A program made the position numbers and the translations under genes. A DNA stretch of 64,000 nucleotides, taken from NCBI RefSeq assembly GCF_030063135.1, contig NZ_JASISO010000019.1:1-64000 (forward strand). Direction: 5' to 3'. Below are positions 28,492-36,247 of the stretch, in pieces. How positions within the stretch are numbered: the stretch's first letter is position 1; each line of letters starts with the position of its first letter. This stretch comes from Streptomyces sp. G-G2. GTDB lineage: Bacteria; Actinomycetota; Actinomycetes; Streptomycetales; Streptomycetaceae. Under the pieces are notes generated by a model that was given only the letters and a program-made list of their open reading frames with translations, did no database searches and was not told the origin of the DNA.

Positions 28492-29091
28492 GTGAGCACC
28501 GCCCCCGCGCTCGACCCCACACGCACCGCCCTTCTCGTCATGGACTACCAGCCCGCGGTCCTGGCCCATCTGCCCGAGGGCTGGGACTGCGAAGCCCTGC
28601 TGTCACGCATGGAAGATGCCATCGCCGACATCCGCGCCACGGGCGGCACCATCGCCTACGTCCGCGTCGGCTTCACCGAGGCCGACTGGGACGCGGTCCC
28701 GGCCACCAACAAGTCCTTTGCCCCGCTGGCCCAGCACCGCCTCATGCACCACGAGGACCCATCCACCGCCGTCCACGAGCGCCTGGCGCCCCAGGACGGC
28801 GACATCGTGGTGCGCAAGATCCGCTACGGCGGCATGTCCACCACCGACCTCGACGAGCAGCTACGCGAGCGGGAGATCACCACTCTGGTCGTCTCCGGCT
28901 TCAGTACCAGCGGCGTCGTCCTGTCTACCGTCATCGACGCGGCCGACCGCGACTACCGGCTCTACGTCCTGTCCGACGGCGTCGCCGACCCTGACACCGA
29001 AGTCCACAGCATCCTGCTGCATCGCGTCTTCCCCTCGCGGGCCCACATCATCGACACCGCCGAACTGCACACCCTGGTCGGGGCCGACTGA
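28492..29091 (+). CDS. Isochorismatase-superfamily hydrolase lacking the catalytic cysteine
   Basis: A 199-aa cysteine-hydrolase-fold protein. The catalytic Asp is in TALLVMDYQPAVL and the Lys in DIVVRKIRYGG. The usual nucleophile Cys position reads VSGFSTSGVVLS, so Gly or Ser replaces Cys. In true isochorismatases (EntB, PhzD) the Cys is also absent, whereas nicotinamidase-type members need it (family knowledge). It therefore fits a vinyl-ether hydrolase better than an amidase. GTG 28492 has AAGGAG upstream. The 240-bp gap before it holds only a short CAGCCG repeat (about 28376-28404). Confidence 0.85.
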   Translation: MSTAPALDPTRTALLVMDYQPAVLAHLPEGWDCEALLSRMEDAIADIRATGGTIAYVRVGFTEADWDAVPATNKSFAPLAQHRLMHHEDPSTAVHERLAPQDGDIVVRKIRYGGMSTTDLDEQLREREITTLVVSGFSTSGVVLSTVIDAADRDYRLYVLSDGVADPDTEVHSILLHRVFPSRAHIIDTAELHTLVGAD

Positions 29092-29186
29092 CTCGAACCG
29101 CCGAGCCAATCCCACCCACGGCCGCCGCACCCACACACTGTGTGGCGGCCGCCCGCCCCCCAGGCACCCGGCCCAGCAGCATCCCA

Positions 29187-29218
29187 GAGCTCTCACACAT
29201 GGTCATCTGTGAGAGTTC
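29187..29218. promoter_or_regulatory. Inverted repeat upstream of the serine recombinase
   Basis: GAGCTCTCACA, ten intervening bases, then TGTGAGAGTTC: 11-bp arms with one mismatch. Further CTCTCG/CGAGA elements follow up to about 29305. This may be a resolution (res-like) or operator site for the recombinase encoded 100 bp downstream; a terminator role is less likely because the arms are AT-rich. Confidence 0.45.
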
Positions 29219-29319
29219 TGCGAGAGCCCTCGGAACGATCACGTTTCCGCAGGTCGCCGTTCGCAAAAGTCCTCTCGAAACCTGCACGTTGTGCGAGACA
29301 CTTCTGAGAGATTTCCCGC

Positions 29320-30327
29320 ATGGATCTCACGCCCGATCGGGCCGCATTGGCGGTAGAACGTCACGACTGCCCGGACTGTGACGCGCCCGCTGGCAGCGCC
29401 TGCCGCACCCGGGGCGGGAAGACCGCCGCGAAGTACCACACCCCGCGCTTCGTCCTCGTTCCCGCGCTGCGCGAGGAACTGGAAGTTCTCGTCCCCACCG
29501 ACCGGCACCCGGGCCGCGCGTGGAAGCAGGGCCCGGCGCTCGCCGTGGTGCCCGCGCCCCGCACCGAGCGTCCGGTCCGCATCGGGTACGCCAGGACGTC
29601 GACCGCGCGGCAGGAGCTGGCGAGCCAGCTCGAAGCCCTCCACCGCGCGGAGTGCCACAAGGTCTTCAAGGAGCAGATCAGCACCCGCGTCAAGGTCCGG
29701 CCCGAACTGGAGAAGGCGCTCGCCCTGGCCCACCAGTTCAAGGAGGCCGCCCCCGAGACGCCCGTCATCCTCACGGTGCACGAGCTCAAGCGTCTGGCCA
29801 GGAACGCGGCCGAACTGATGACGCTGTCCGCCGAGCTCCAGGCCGGCGGCATCCAGCTCGAACTCCTCACCGGACCGCTCACCGGGATCTACGATCCCAA
29901 CGGCATGGGCGCCATGTTCTTCGCCGTGCTCGCCGTCGCCGGGCAGATCGAACGCAACTACATCCGGGAGAAGACCCTCGAAGGCCAGGTCATCGCCGCG
30001 TCCAAGGGCAACCACGGCGGCCGCCCGAAGGTCATCGACGACGACATGCTCACCTTCGCTGTCGCACTGAAGGACAAAGGCGTCCCCGTCCCCGAGATCG
30101 CGAAGAAGCTCACCATCAAGGTCGGGAAGAACACGGGCAAGTCCCCCTCGGTCGCCTCGCTCTACCGGGGGCTCGCGGAAGCCGAAGCCGCCGCGGTTGA
30201 CGACGGCCTGCCGATGCGGCCCAAGCCCGCACGCATCCGCCAACCCGGAGAGCCGTTCACCACCGAGGAGATCGAGCTGCGCGAACGGCTCCAGTCCCAG
30301 CCTCACCCGAATGCCGAGCTGCGGTAG
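29320..30327 (+). CDS. Serine recombinase (resolvase family) with N-terminal zinc-finger motif
   Basis: A 335-aa protein. Residues 16-32 hold a possible zinc knuckle (CPDCDAPAGSAC). The resolvase domain (about 85-230) has the nucleophile serine in IGYARTSTARQELASQLEAL and active-site arginines in VHELKRLARNAAELM and GQIERNYIREKTLEG. A C-terminal HTH-like region (about 245-290) follows. It cuts and rejoins DNA at specific sites and may be the remnant recombinase of an inserted element. It ends 30 bp before a SARP gene truncated at its 3' end, which fits an insertion breakpoint. ATG 29320 opens the zinc-finger frame. Confidence 0.88.
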   Translation: MDLTPDRAALAVERHDCPDCDAPAGSACRTRGGKTAAKYHTPRFVLVPALREELEVLVPTDRHPGRAWKQGPALAVVPAPRTERPVRIGYARTSTARQELASQLEALHRAECHKVFKEQISTRVKVRPELEKALALAHQFKEAAPETPVILTVHELKRLARNAAELMTLSAELQAGGIQLELLTGPLTGIYDPNGMGAMFFAVLAVAGQIERNYIREKTLEGQVIAASKGNHGGRPKVIDDDMLTFAVALKDKGVPVPEIAKKLTIKVGKNTGKSPSVASLYRGLAEAEAAAVDDGLPMRPKPARIRQPGEPFTTEEIELRERLQSQPHPNAELR

Positions 30328-30357
30328 ATCCGTCCTCGACCGGCATCAAGTCCTTGA

Positions 30358-31575
30358 TCACCGGCTTAGCGTTAACCGCTGTACCGGTGTGCCCCAAGGC
30401 CGGAACAGGGCGGCGGCGCGGTTCGCCGACTCCGGGACGGCGCGCGGCGCGACGCCCAGCGCGGGCAGGAACTCGCGCAGCACGTCGATCGGCTCGGGTT
30501 CGCCCGTCTCGCTGAACCCGCGCAGGTCGGCGTGGAGGCGGCCGTCCGGGAACCGGTGGTGGTTCAGGTGCGCCCAGTGGACGGCGAGGGCGCTCTTGCC
30601 GACCCCGGCGGGGCCGGTGACCAGGCACACGGGGGCGGGGGTGGCGTCGGAGCGGGCGGCCCGCGTCAGCGCGGCCAGTTCCGCCTCGCGCCCGTGGAAA
30701 CCGCGGGGCGCGCGGGGGAGCAGGTCGAGGGTCTTCGGGCGGCGGGCGGCCCGGGCGGGCGCGGCGGCGGGAGCGGCGACGGGCGCGGGCGCCGTGGGCT
30801 CGGGGTCGGGCACGGCCTCCGGACCGGGGGCGTCGAGCTGCCCGCGCAGGGCCACCGTGTAGGCGTCGCGCAGCTCGCGGCCCGGATCGACGCCGAGCTG
30901 CTCGGCGAGCAGGCGCCGGGTGTGGTGGAAGCAGTCGAGGGCCTCGGAGCGCCTGCCCGCCCGCTGGAGCGCGGTGATCAGGGCAGCGGCCAGCGATTCG
31001 CGCAGGGGGTGGGCACCCGCCTCGGCGCGCAGCACGGCGGCGGCCCGGGCGTGGGCGCCGAGCAGCCCGTAACCGGCGGCCAGTTGCTCCACCGCGGCGA
31101 GCCGCCGCTCCTCCAGCGCGTCCGCGGCCGCCTGCAACGGCGGGCTGGGGTGTACGCCGGTCAGCGCGGGCCCCTGCCACAGCGCGAGCGCCTCCTGGTA
31201 CATGACCACGGAATCCCCGGCCGAACGCTGCGCGTGGGCCAGCGCGACCAGTTCCTCGAAGCGGTGCGCGTCGAGCAGCGACTCCGGAATGCGCAGGACG
31301 TACGCGGCGCCCTGCGTGGCCAGTTCGACGCCGTACATCCCCGCGTCCGCCGTATCGAGCAGGGTGCGGAGCCGGGACACGTGCCCCTGGATGACGCTGC
31401 GGGCCCGTACCGGCGGCTCGTCGTCCCAGAGCGCGGCGCCGAGTTGCCGCAGCGGCACGGGGTGGTTGGGGCGCAACAGCAGGGCGGCGAGCAGGCTCCG
31501 GCGTTTGACGGGGCCGAGCGGTAGATCACCGGCCTCGGTGGCGACGGACACCGATCCGAGCGGCCGGAATTCCAC
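30358..31575 (-). CDS. SARP-family regulator truncated in its NB-ARC domain
   Basis: About 405 aa remain. An OmpR-type DNA-binding domain (about residues 1-80, RPLGSVSVATEAGDLPLG) and a bacterial transcriptional-activation (BTAD) domain (about 85-230) are intact. An NB-ARC ATPase begins with the Walker A motif VTGPAGVGKSALAVHWAH. After ESANRAAALFR the frame runs into 13 unrelated residues and stops, so the rest of the ATPase and the TPR region, several hundred residues in AfsR relatives, are missing. GTG 31575 (VEFRPLG) is the likely start. The truncated protein may still bind DNA and act without its regulatory half. Confidence 0.8.
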   Translation of the reverse strand: MEFRPLGSVSVATEAGDLPLGPVKRRSLLAALLLRPNHPVPLRQLGAALWDDEPPVRARSVIQGHVSRLRTLLDTADAGMYGVELATQGAAYVLRIPESLLDAHRFEELVALAHAQRSAGDSVVMYQEALALWQGPALTGVHPSPPLQAAADALEERRLAAVEQLAAGYGLLGAHARAAAVLRAEAGAHPLRESLAAALITALQRAGRRSEALDCFHHTRRLLAEQLGVDPGRELRDAYTVALRGQLDAPGPEAVPDPEPTAPAPVAAPAAAPARAARRPKTLDLLPRAPRGFHGREAELAALTRAARSDATPAPVCLVTGPAGVGKSALAVHWAHLNHHRFPDGRLHADLRGFSETGEPEPIDVLREFLPALGVAPRAVPESANRAAALFRPWGTPVQRLTLSR

Positions 31576-31877
31576 CTGCCGTACACCCCCGTAAGCCCAC
31601 AAGCCCGTAAGCAAGGAGACGTCAGCCTATCGCCGGCCCCCGCCGCGCCCACGCCCAGGCGCCCCGACGGGTCGCGGCCCGCGCCCCGCCCGGTCGCAGT
31701 CCGGCCCCCGGCGGCCCGAAGGCGGGCGCCGGCCCGGGCCGAGTGGCCCGGGAGCCGGGGAGGGCGTTCCATCGAGGGGTGGGCGCCTCCCGGCGCTGTC
31801 CGGTGCTCGGGCGAGCACCCGGCGGATCCCGTCACACCTCATCGGCCCCGCCCCGGCCCGACCGGCAGGAGAACGCG

Positions 31878-33131
31878 ATGACCGCCACCCCCGACGGCCC
31901 GCCCCGGGCCCGCGCCCGCCGCGGACGCGCCCGTACCGCCCTGGTGTGCGCCGCCGCCCTGCTCGGGGCAGCGCTGCCCACCGCCGCCCGGGCCGCCGGT
32001 CCGGGCCGCGCGCCGCAGCCGCGCACGGGTGCCTGCGCGGCCTCCCCCGCACCCGCGGGCGGCGAGGCGAAGCAGATCCTCGACATCGCGCGCCAGGCGC
32101 TGAAGGACCTGGACCTGAACGCCGTGGTGCTCCGGGTGAACCGCGACGGACGCGAGGTCGTCACCGGAGCCCTCGGGCAGTCCATGACGGACGTCCCCGC
32201 CACCGCCGACATGCACTTCCGGGCGGGCTCGGTGGCCATCGTCTACCTGGGCGTCGTACTCCTCCAGCTCGTCGACGAGGGCAAGGCGGGCCTGGACGAC
32301 CCCGTCTCCCGCTGGGTGCGGGGGGTGCCGCACGGGGACCGGATCACCCTGCGGATGCTCGGCAGCTCCACCTCGGGGCTGCACGACTACGTCACCGACC
32401 CGAAGTTCATCGCGGCGCTCTACGCCGACCCCTTCCGCCAGTGGACCCCCGCCCAGCTGGAGGCGATCTCCACCGCGCACCCGCTCTGGTACCCGCCGGG
32501 CACCAACTGGAGCTACTCGCACGCCAACTTCGTGATCCTGGGCGCCGCCCTGGAGAAGATCAGCGGCACCCCGCTGGCCACGCTGCTCCAGCAGCGCGTC
32601 ACCGGCCCGGCGGGGCTGGCCGACACCCGTAGCGAGACCACCCCGGTCATCCAGGAGCCCGTACTGCACGCCTTCGACGCGGAGCGCGGCACCTACGAGG
32701 AATCCACCTTCTGGAACCCCTCGTGGACCACGGCTCCCGGCGCCGTCCTCACCACCCACATCTGCGACCTGGCCCGTTCGGCGGAGGTCATCGGCACGGG
32801 GCAGCTCCTCCCGGCGAAGAGCTTCGCGACGCAACTCGACCCGGGAACGGTGGGGTTGGGCAAGGCCGTCGGAGACTGCTCCGCCACGGTCTGCCTCGTG
32901 ATGAGCGCGGCCCGCCACTTCGGCCTCGGGGTGATCGTGGAGAACGGCTGGATCCTCACGAACCCGTCGTTCACCGGTTACGCCGCCGTCCAGGCCTACC
33001 TGCCCGCCGAGCACCTGGCCATCGCCGTCTCGACCACGACCGGCGCCAAGAGCCCCGCGGGCAACACCAGCCAGACCATCGCCCACCGCATCACCGCCGC
33101 CCTCACCCCGCGGCACGCCTTGAAGGGCTGA
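31878..33131 (+). CDS. Exported serine hydrolase homologue lacking the SxxK lysine
   Basis: A 417-aa protein with a Sec signal peptide (residues 1-40, ending AARAAG). The fold is that of D-alanyl-D-alanine carboxypeptidase/beta-lactamase relatives: MLGSSTSGLHDYV and the second motif WSYSHANFV (YxN) are present. The nucleophile segment reads FRAGSVAIVYLG, that is SVAI where SxxK is required. It may be a non-enzymatic binding protein. AGGAGAACGCG precedes ATG 31878. It is divergent from the SARP gene. Confidence 0.85.
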   Translation: MTATPDGPPRARARRGRARTALVCAAALLGAALPTAARAAGPGRAPQPRTGACAASPAPAGGEAKQILDIARQALKDLDLNAVVLRVNRDGREVVTGALGQSMTDVPATADMHFRAGSVAIVYLGVVLLQLVDEGKAGLDDPVSRWVRGVPHGDRITLRMLGSSTSGLHDYVTDPKFIAALYADPFRQWTPAQLEAISTAHPLWYPPGTNWSYSHANFVILGAALEKISGTPLATLLQQRVTGPAGLADTRSETTPVIQEPVLHAFDAERGTYEESTFWNPSWTTAPGAVLTTHICDLARSAEVIGTGQLLPAKSFATQLDPGTVGLGKAVGDCSATVCLVMSAARHFGLGVIVENGWILTNPSFTGYAAVQAYLPAEHLAIAVSTTTGAKSPAGNTSQTIAHRITAALTPRHALKG

Positions 33132-33232
33132 CCGGCGGGCGAAGCGGCGGGCGGAACACGCCGGGGAACACGCCGGGGGACAGCCGGCCAAAGGCCCGTG
33201 CGGGACGGACGCGCACCGGCTAGCCTGGAGCC

Positions 33233-33280
33233 GTGTCTGTTCCCCGTACGTCTCGTCTCCGCTGGTGGCGCTCCCTCTAG
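33233..33280 (+). CDS. Tryptophan leader peptide of the trpS attenuator
   Basis: GTG 33233 opens a 15-codon ORF, MSVPRTSRLRWWRSL, with two adjacent Trp codons (TGG TGG at 33263-33268). GGAG lies 5 nt upstream of the GTG. Such a peptide stalls ribosomes when charged tRNA-Trp is scarce. A leader-based attenuation of the auxiliary trpS is established in Streptomyces coelicolor. Confidence 0.85.
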   Translation: MSVPRTSRLRWWRSL

Positions 33281-33311
33281 GAGCGGCCACGGACACTGAC
33301 GTACGTACCAC

Positions 33312-33401
33312 CGGGCCGTCGATCGGACGGCCCGCGGCGCGCGTGCGCACTCGTACTCCCGGCTCGTACTGTCGGCGGCTCCTCCCCCTGAGGCAGGAGC
33401 C
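33312..33401 (+). promoter_or_regulatory. Attenuator hairpins before trpS
   Basis: Hairpin 1 is CGGGCCGTC-GATCG-GACGGCCCG (33312-33334), a 9-bp perfect stem that could act as a terminator. Hairpin 2 pairs GGCTCCT (33377-33383) with AGGAGCC (33395-33401); its right arm contains the AGGAG ribosome site of trpS, so it could also block translation. Both lie between the Trp-Trp leader stop and trpS. Confidence 0.7.
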
Positions 33402-33408
33402 CGCAATC

Positions 33409-34521
33409 ATGACCACGACCACGCCCCCCACCGCCACCACGCCCCCCACCGCCACCCCGCGCAACGCCGCCACCACGCACAACGCCGCCACCCCGCGCGA
33501 CGCCGAGCTGGAGCGGCTGGTCCGCCAGGCCCCGCACCGCTTCCGGGTACTGACCGGAGACCGGCCCACCGGGCGCCTGCACCTGGGCCACTACTTCGGG
33601 ACCCTCCAGGGCCGGGTCCGCCTCCAGGACGCGGGCGTGGACACGTTCGTCGTGGTGGCCGACTACCAGGTGCTGACCGACCGGGACGTCGCCGAACGGC
33701 TCACCGAGCACGTGGAGGACCTGGTCCTCGACTACCTGGCGGCGGGCATCGACCCCGAGCGCTCCACGGTCTTCGCGCACAGCGCCCTCCCCGCTCTGAA
33801 CCAGCTGCTCCTGCCGTTCCTGTCGCTGGTCTCGGTGGCCGAGCTCGGCCGCAACCCCACGGTCAAGGACGAGATCGCGCACTCCCGGCAGGCCTCGGTC
33901 AGCGGGCTGATGTTCACGTACCCGGTGCACCAGGCCGCCGACATCCTGTTCTGCAAGGCGAACCTGGTGCCGGTGGGACAGGACCAGCTGCCGCACCTGG
34001 AGGTCACGCGGACCGTCGCCCGGCGCTTCAACGAACGCTACGGCCAGGGCGGGGCCGTCTTCCCGGAACCCGAGGCCCTGCTGTCGGCGGCGCCGCTGCT
34101 GCTGGGCACGGACGGTAAGAAGATGAGCAAGTCCCGCGGCAACGCCATCGCCCTCTCCGACACGGCGGACGAGACGGCCCGGCTGATCAAGGGCGCCAGG
34201 ACCGACGCCGTACGCCGCATCACCTACGACCCGGCCACCCGCCCCGAGGTGTCCAGCCTGGTCCTGCTCGCCGCCCTGTGCCAGGGCCGCGCCCCGCACG
34301 AGGTCGCGGAGGAGACGGGCGACGGCGGCGCGGCCGCCCTGAAGCGAACCGTCACGGAGGCGGTCAACGAGCACTTCGCCCCGCTGCGCGCCCGCCGCGC
34401 GCAGTACGCGCAGGACCGGGCGTACGTCCGCCAGACCCTGCGCACCGGCAACGAGCGGGCGGCAGCCCTGGCCGAAGCCACCCTGACCGAGGTCCGCACC
34501 GCGATGGGAACCCTGTACTGA
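33409..34521 (+). CDS. trpS: Tryptophanyl-tRNA synthetase, inducible auxiliary type
   Basis: A 370-aa class I synthetase that charges tRNA-Trp. The HIGH motif is HLGH (in TGRLHLGHYFG) and the KMSKS loop is KKMSKSRGN. A low-complexity N-terminus (MTTTTPPTATTPPTATPRNA) precedes the catalytic core. ATG 33409 has AGGAG upstream, within a sequestering hairpin. The Trp-Trp leader peptide shows it is induced by tryptophanyl-tRNA shortage. In S. coelicolor the corresponding enzyme gives indolmycin resistance, so this copy is probably a second, antibiotic-tolerant trpS rather than the housekeeping one. Confidence 0.93.
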   Translation: MTTTTPPTATTPPTATPRNAATTHNAATPRDAELERLVRQAPHRFRVLTGDRPTGRLHLGHYFGTLQGRVRLQDAGVDTFVVVADYQVLTDRDVAERLTEHVEDLVLDYLAAGIDPERSTVFAHSALPALNQLLLPFLSLVSVAELGRNPTVKDEIAHSRQASVSGLMFTYPVHQAADILFCKANLVPVGQDQLPHLEVTRTVARRFNERYGQGGAVFPEPEALLSAAPLLLGTDGKKMSKSRGNAIALSDTADETARLIKGARTDAVRRITYDPATRPEVSSLVLLAALCQGRAPHEVAEETGDGGAAALKRTVTEAVNEHFAPLRARRAQYAQDRAYVRQTLRTGNERAAALAEATLTEVRTAMGTLY

Positions 34522-34573
34522 CCACCGGCCGGCTGGTGGGGGCTCCTGCGACGACGTTCCCTAGCATGAACAC

Positions 34574-35371
34574 ATGGTTGCCAGTGATGCCCAGCATTCC
34601 GAGTCAGGACGGGAAGCAGTGTTTCGAGACGACACCGAAGTCGGCGGTCCTCCTTCCGCGCCAACGGCCGCGCCCGCGGCCGGAGGACACGAGGACTCCC
34701 ACCCGCTCGCCGGCCTGGTCGAGCGAGCGGCCGAGCTGGTGGCGCCGGTCAAGCCGAAGCTACGGGGCTGGCTGCACGCCGGTATGGTCCCCGCGTCGCT
34801 GGCCGCGGGCATCGTCCTCATCTGCCTGGCCGGGACACCGCAGGCCGCCCTCGCCTGCACCGTGTACTCCGTCACCGCCTGGCTGCTGTTCGGGACGAGC
34901 GCGGTCTACCACCTCGGCACGTGGGGCCCGCTCGGCGAGGCCGTTCTGCGCCGCATCGACCACGCCAACATCTTCCTGATCATCGCAGGCACCTGCACCC
35001 CGCTCGCCGTGCTCCTGCTCTCCCCCGACCAGCGGTCCGTCCTCCTGTGGATCGTGTGGACGGGCGCGCTGGTGGGCATCGCCTTCCGTGTCCTGTGGGT
35101 CGGAGCTCCCCGCTGGCTGTACACCCCCTGCTACCTGGCCCTGGGCTGGGCGCCGGTGCGCTACCTGCCCGACTTCCTGCACAGCGGCGGCACGGCCGTA
35201 CTCGCCTTGATCGTGACCGGCGGGCTCCTCTACAGCGCGGGCGCCGTCGTGTACGGCCTCCAGCGCCCCGACCCCTCACCCCGCTGGTTCGGCTACCACG
35301 AGGTGTTCCACGCCTTGACCGTGGCAGCCTTCACCGCGCACTACACCGCCATCCTCCTCGCCGCCCGCTGA
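34574..35371 (+). CDS. trhA: PAQR/HlyIII-family membrane protein (TrhA)
   Basis: A 265-aa protein with seven membrane helices after a soluble N-terminus. Family signatures are SAVYHLGTWGP, RRIDHANIFLIIAGTCTP and WFGYHEVFHALTVAAFTAHY, which hold the conserved metal-site histidines. Homologues regulate membrane fluidity or energetics (TrhA in E. coli). There is no ribosome site; a TAGCAT -10-like hexamer (34562-34567) ends 6 bp before the ATG, so the message is probably leaderless. A role in membrane fluidity would fit the cold-related genes to the right (inference). Confidence 0.92.
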   Translation: MVASDAQHSESGREAVFRDDTEVGGPPSAPTAAPAAGGHEDSHPLAGLVERAAELVAPVKPKLRGWLHAGMVPASLAAGIVLICLAGTPQAALACTVYSVTAWLLFGTSAVYHLGTWGPLGEAVLRRIDHANIFLIIAGTCTPLAVLLLSPDQRSVLLWIVWTGALVGIAFRVLWVGAPRWLYTPCYLALGWAPVRYLPDFLHSGGTAVLALIVTGGLLYSAGAVVYGLQRPDPSPRWFGYHEVFHALTVAAFTAHYTAILLAAR

Positions 35372-35382
35372 CCGGCTTCGGA

Positions 35383-35745
35383 TCAGGGTGCGGCGGGCGG
35401 GCGGCGGAGCGAGACGTAGTAGTTGCCGACGGCGGACAGGTAGTCGTGGTCGGCTGTCTCGCTGTCGGTGGTGAACTGCGGTGCGGCTTTGATCTCTTCC
35501 TGCGTACCTGAGACCGTCACCGTTCGCTCTTCGGAGTCGATGACGGTGACGGCGCCGGCCGGGATCAGGACGCTCTTGCCGAACACCCACACACCGGTGT
35601 CGACCACCAAGTGCTGCATACCGGGCTGGTCCTGCTGGCGGTCCACGTGCCCGATGGCACCGTCAGCCGCCGCCACGGCGAACCCCACCAGCGACTGCCG
35701 GGGCGTGTAACCGCTGTCCTGCGCATACATCCACACACCGCTCAC
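35383..35745 (-). CDS. PRC-barrel domain protein
   Basis: A 120-aa protein. GTG 35745 (VSGVWMYAQDSG) has GAGGAG nine bases upstream. The PRC-barrel fold shows in LVGFAVAAADGAIGHVDRQQ followed by VVDTGVWVFGKSVLIPAGAV. Such domains are found in RNA-maturation and stress proteins; the function here is unknown. A truncated copy of this gene with its promoter occurs in block B at about 54.6 kb, so the gene belonged to the ancestral duplicated segment. Confidence 0.8.
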   Translation of the reverse strand: MSGVWMYAQDSGYTPRQSLVGFAVAAADGAIGHVDRQQDQPGMQHLVVDTGVWVFGKSVLIPAGAVTVIDSEERTVTVSGTQEEIKAAPQFTTDSETADHDYLSAVGNYYVSLRRPPAAP

Positions 35746-36247
35746 AGACCGTCTCCTCAACCTCGGCAACCGGACGCGGTGGCCCCTCGGCTCCACCGGT
35801 TCGTATCGTCCCATCCGCATGCCCCGGTGGCTGCCGCGCAACCGAGTCCGCTGCGGAATCCGGGCTCGCGCGCCATGCCGGCGGCCGGGCGGCGTCCCGT
35901 CCGCGCGTGCGGCGATGACGACAACGTTCCCCGAGCGAGCGGCCGGTGAGCGCTGTTCGGGTGAACCGGTCGGGCAGCACGGTCCGTACGGGCGTCACCG
36001 GGCAGCTGGCGCGCGGGTCCTCGGGCAGGGTTGGGGACGGTCGGCCCAGCCGGTCTCCCGGGATCCGTGCCGGACGCGGTCACGGGCCGCGACCCGCGAG
36101 GGGACGCCTTCGACGAGGCCATGGGGGCGGAGCGCGAGGCCCCGGGCGGGTCCGGGCGGGTCCGGGCGGGTCCGGGAAGAGCGTCACGGAGCAGTTCTCG
36201 CGGGGGGACCGGCTTCCCACGGTGTCGGAGCAGGAAGAGGAGCGGCC

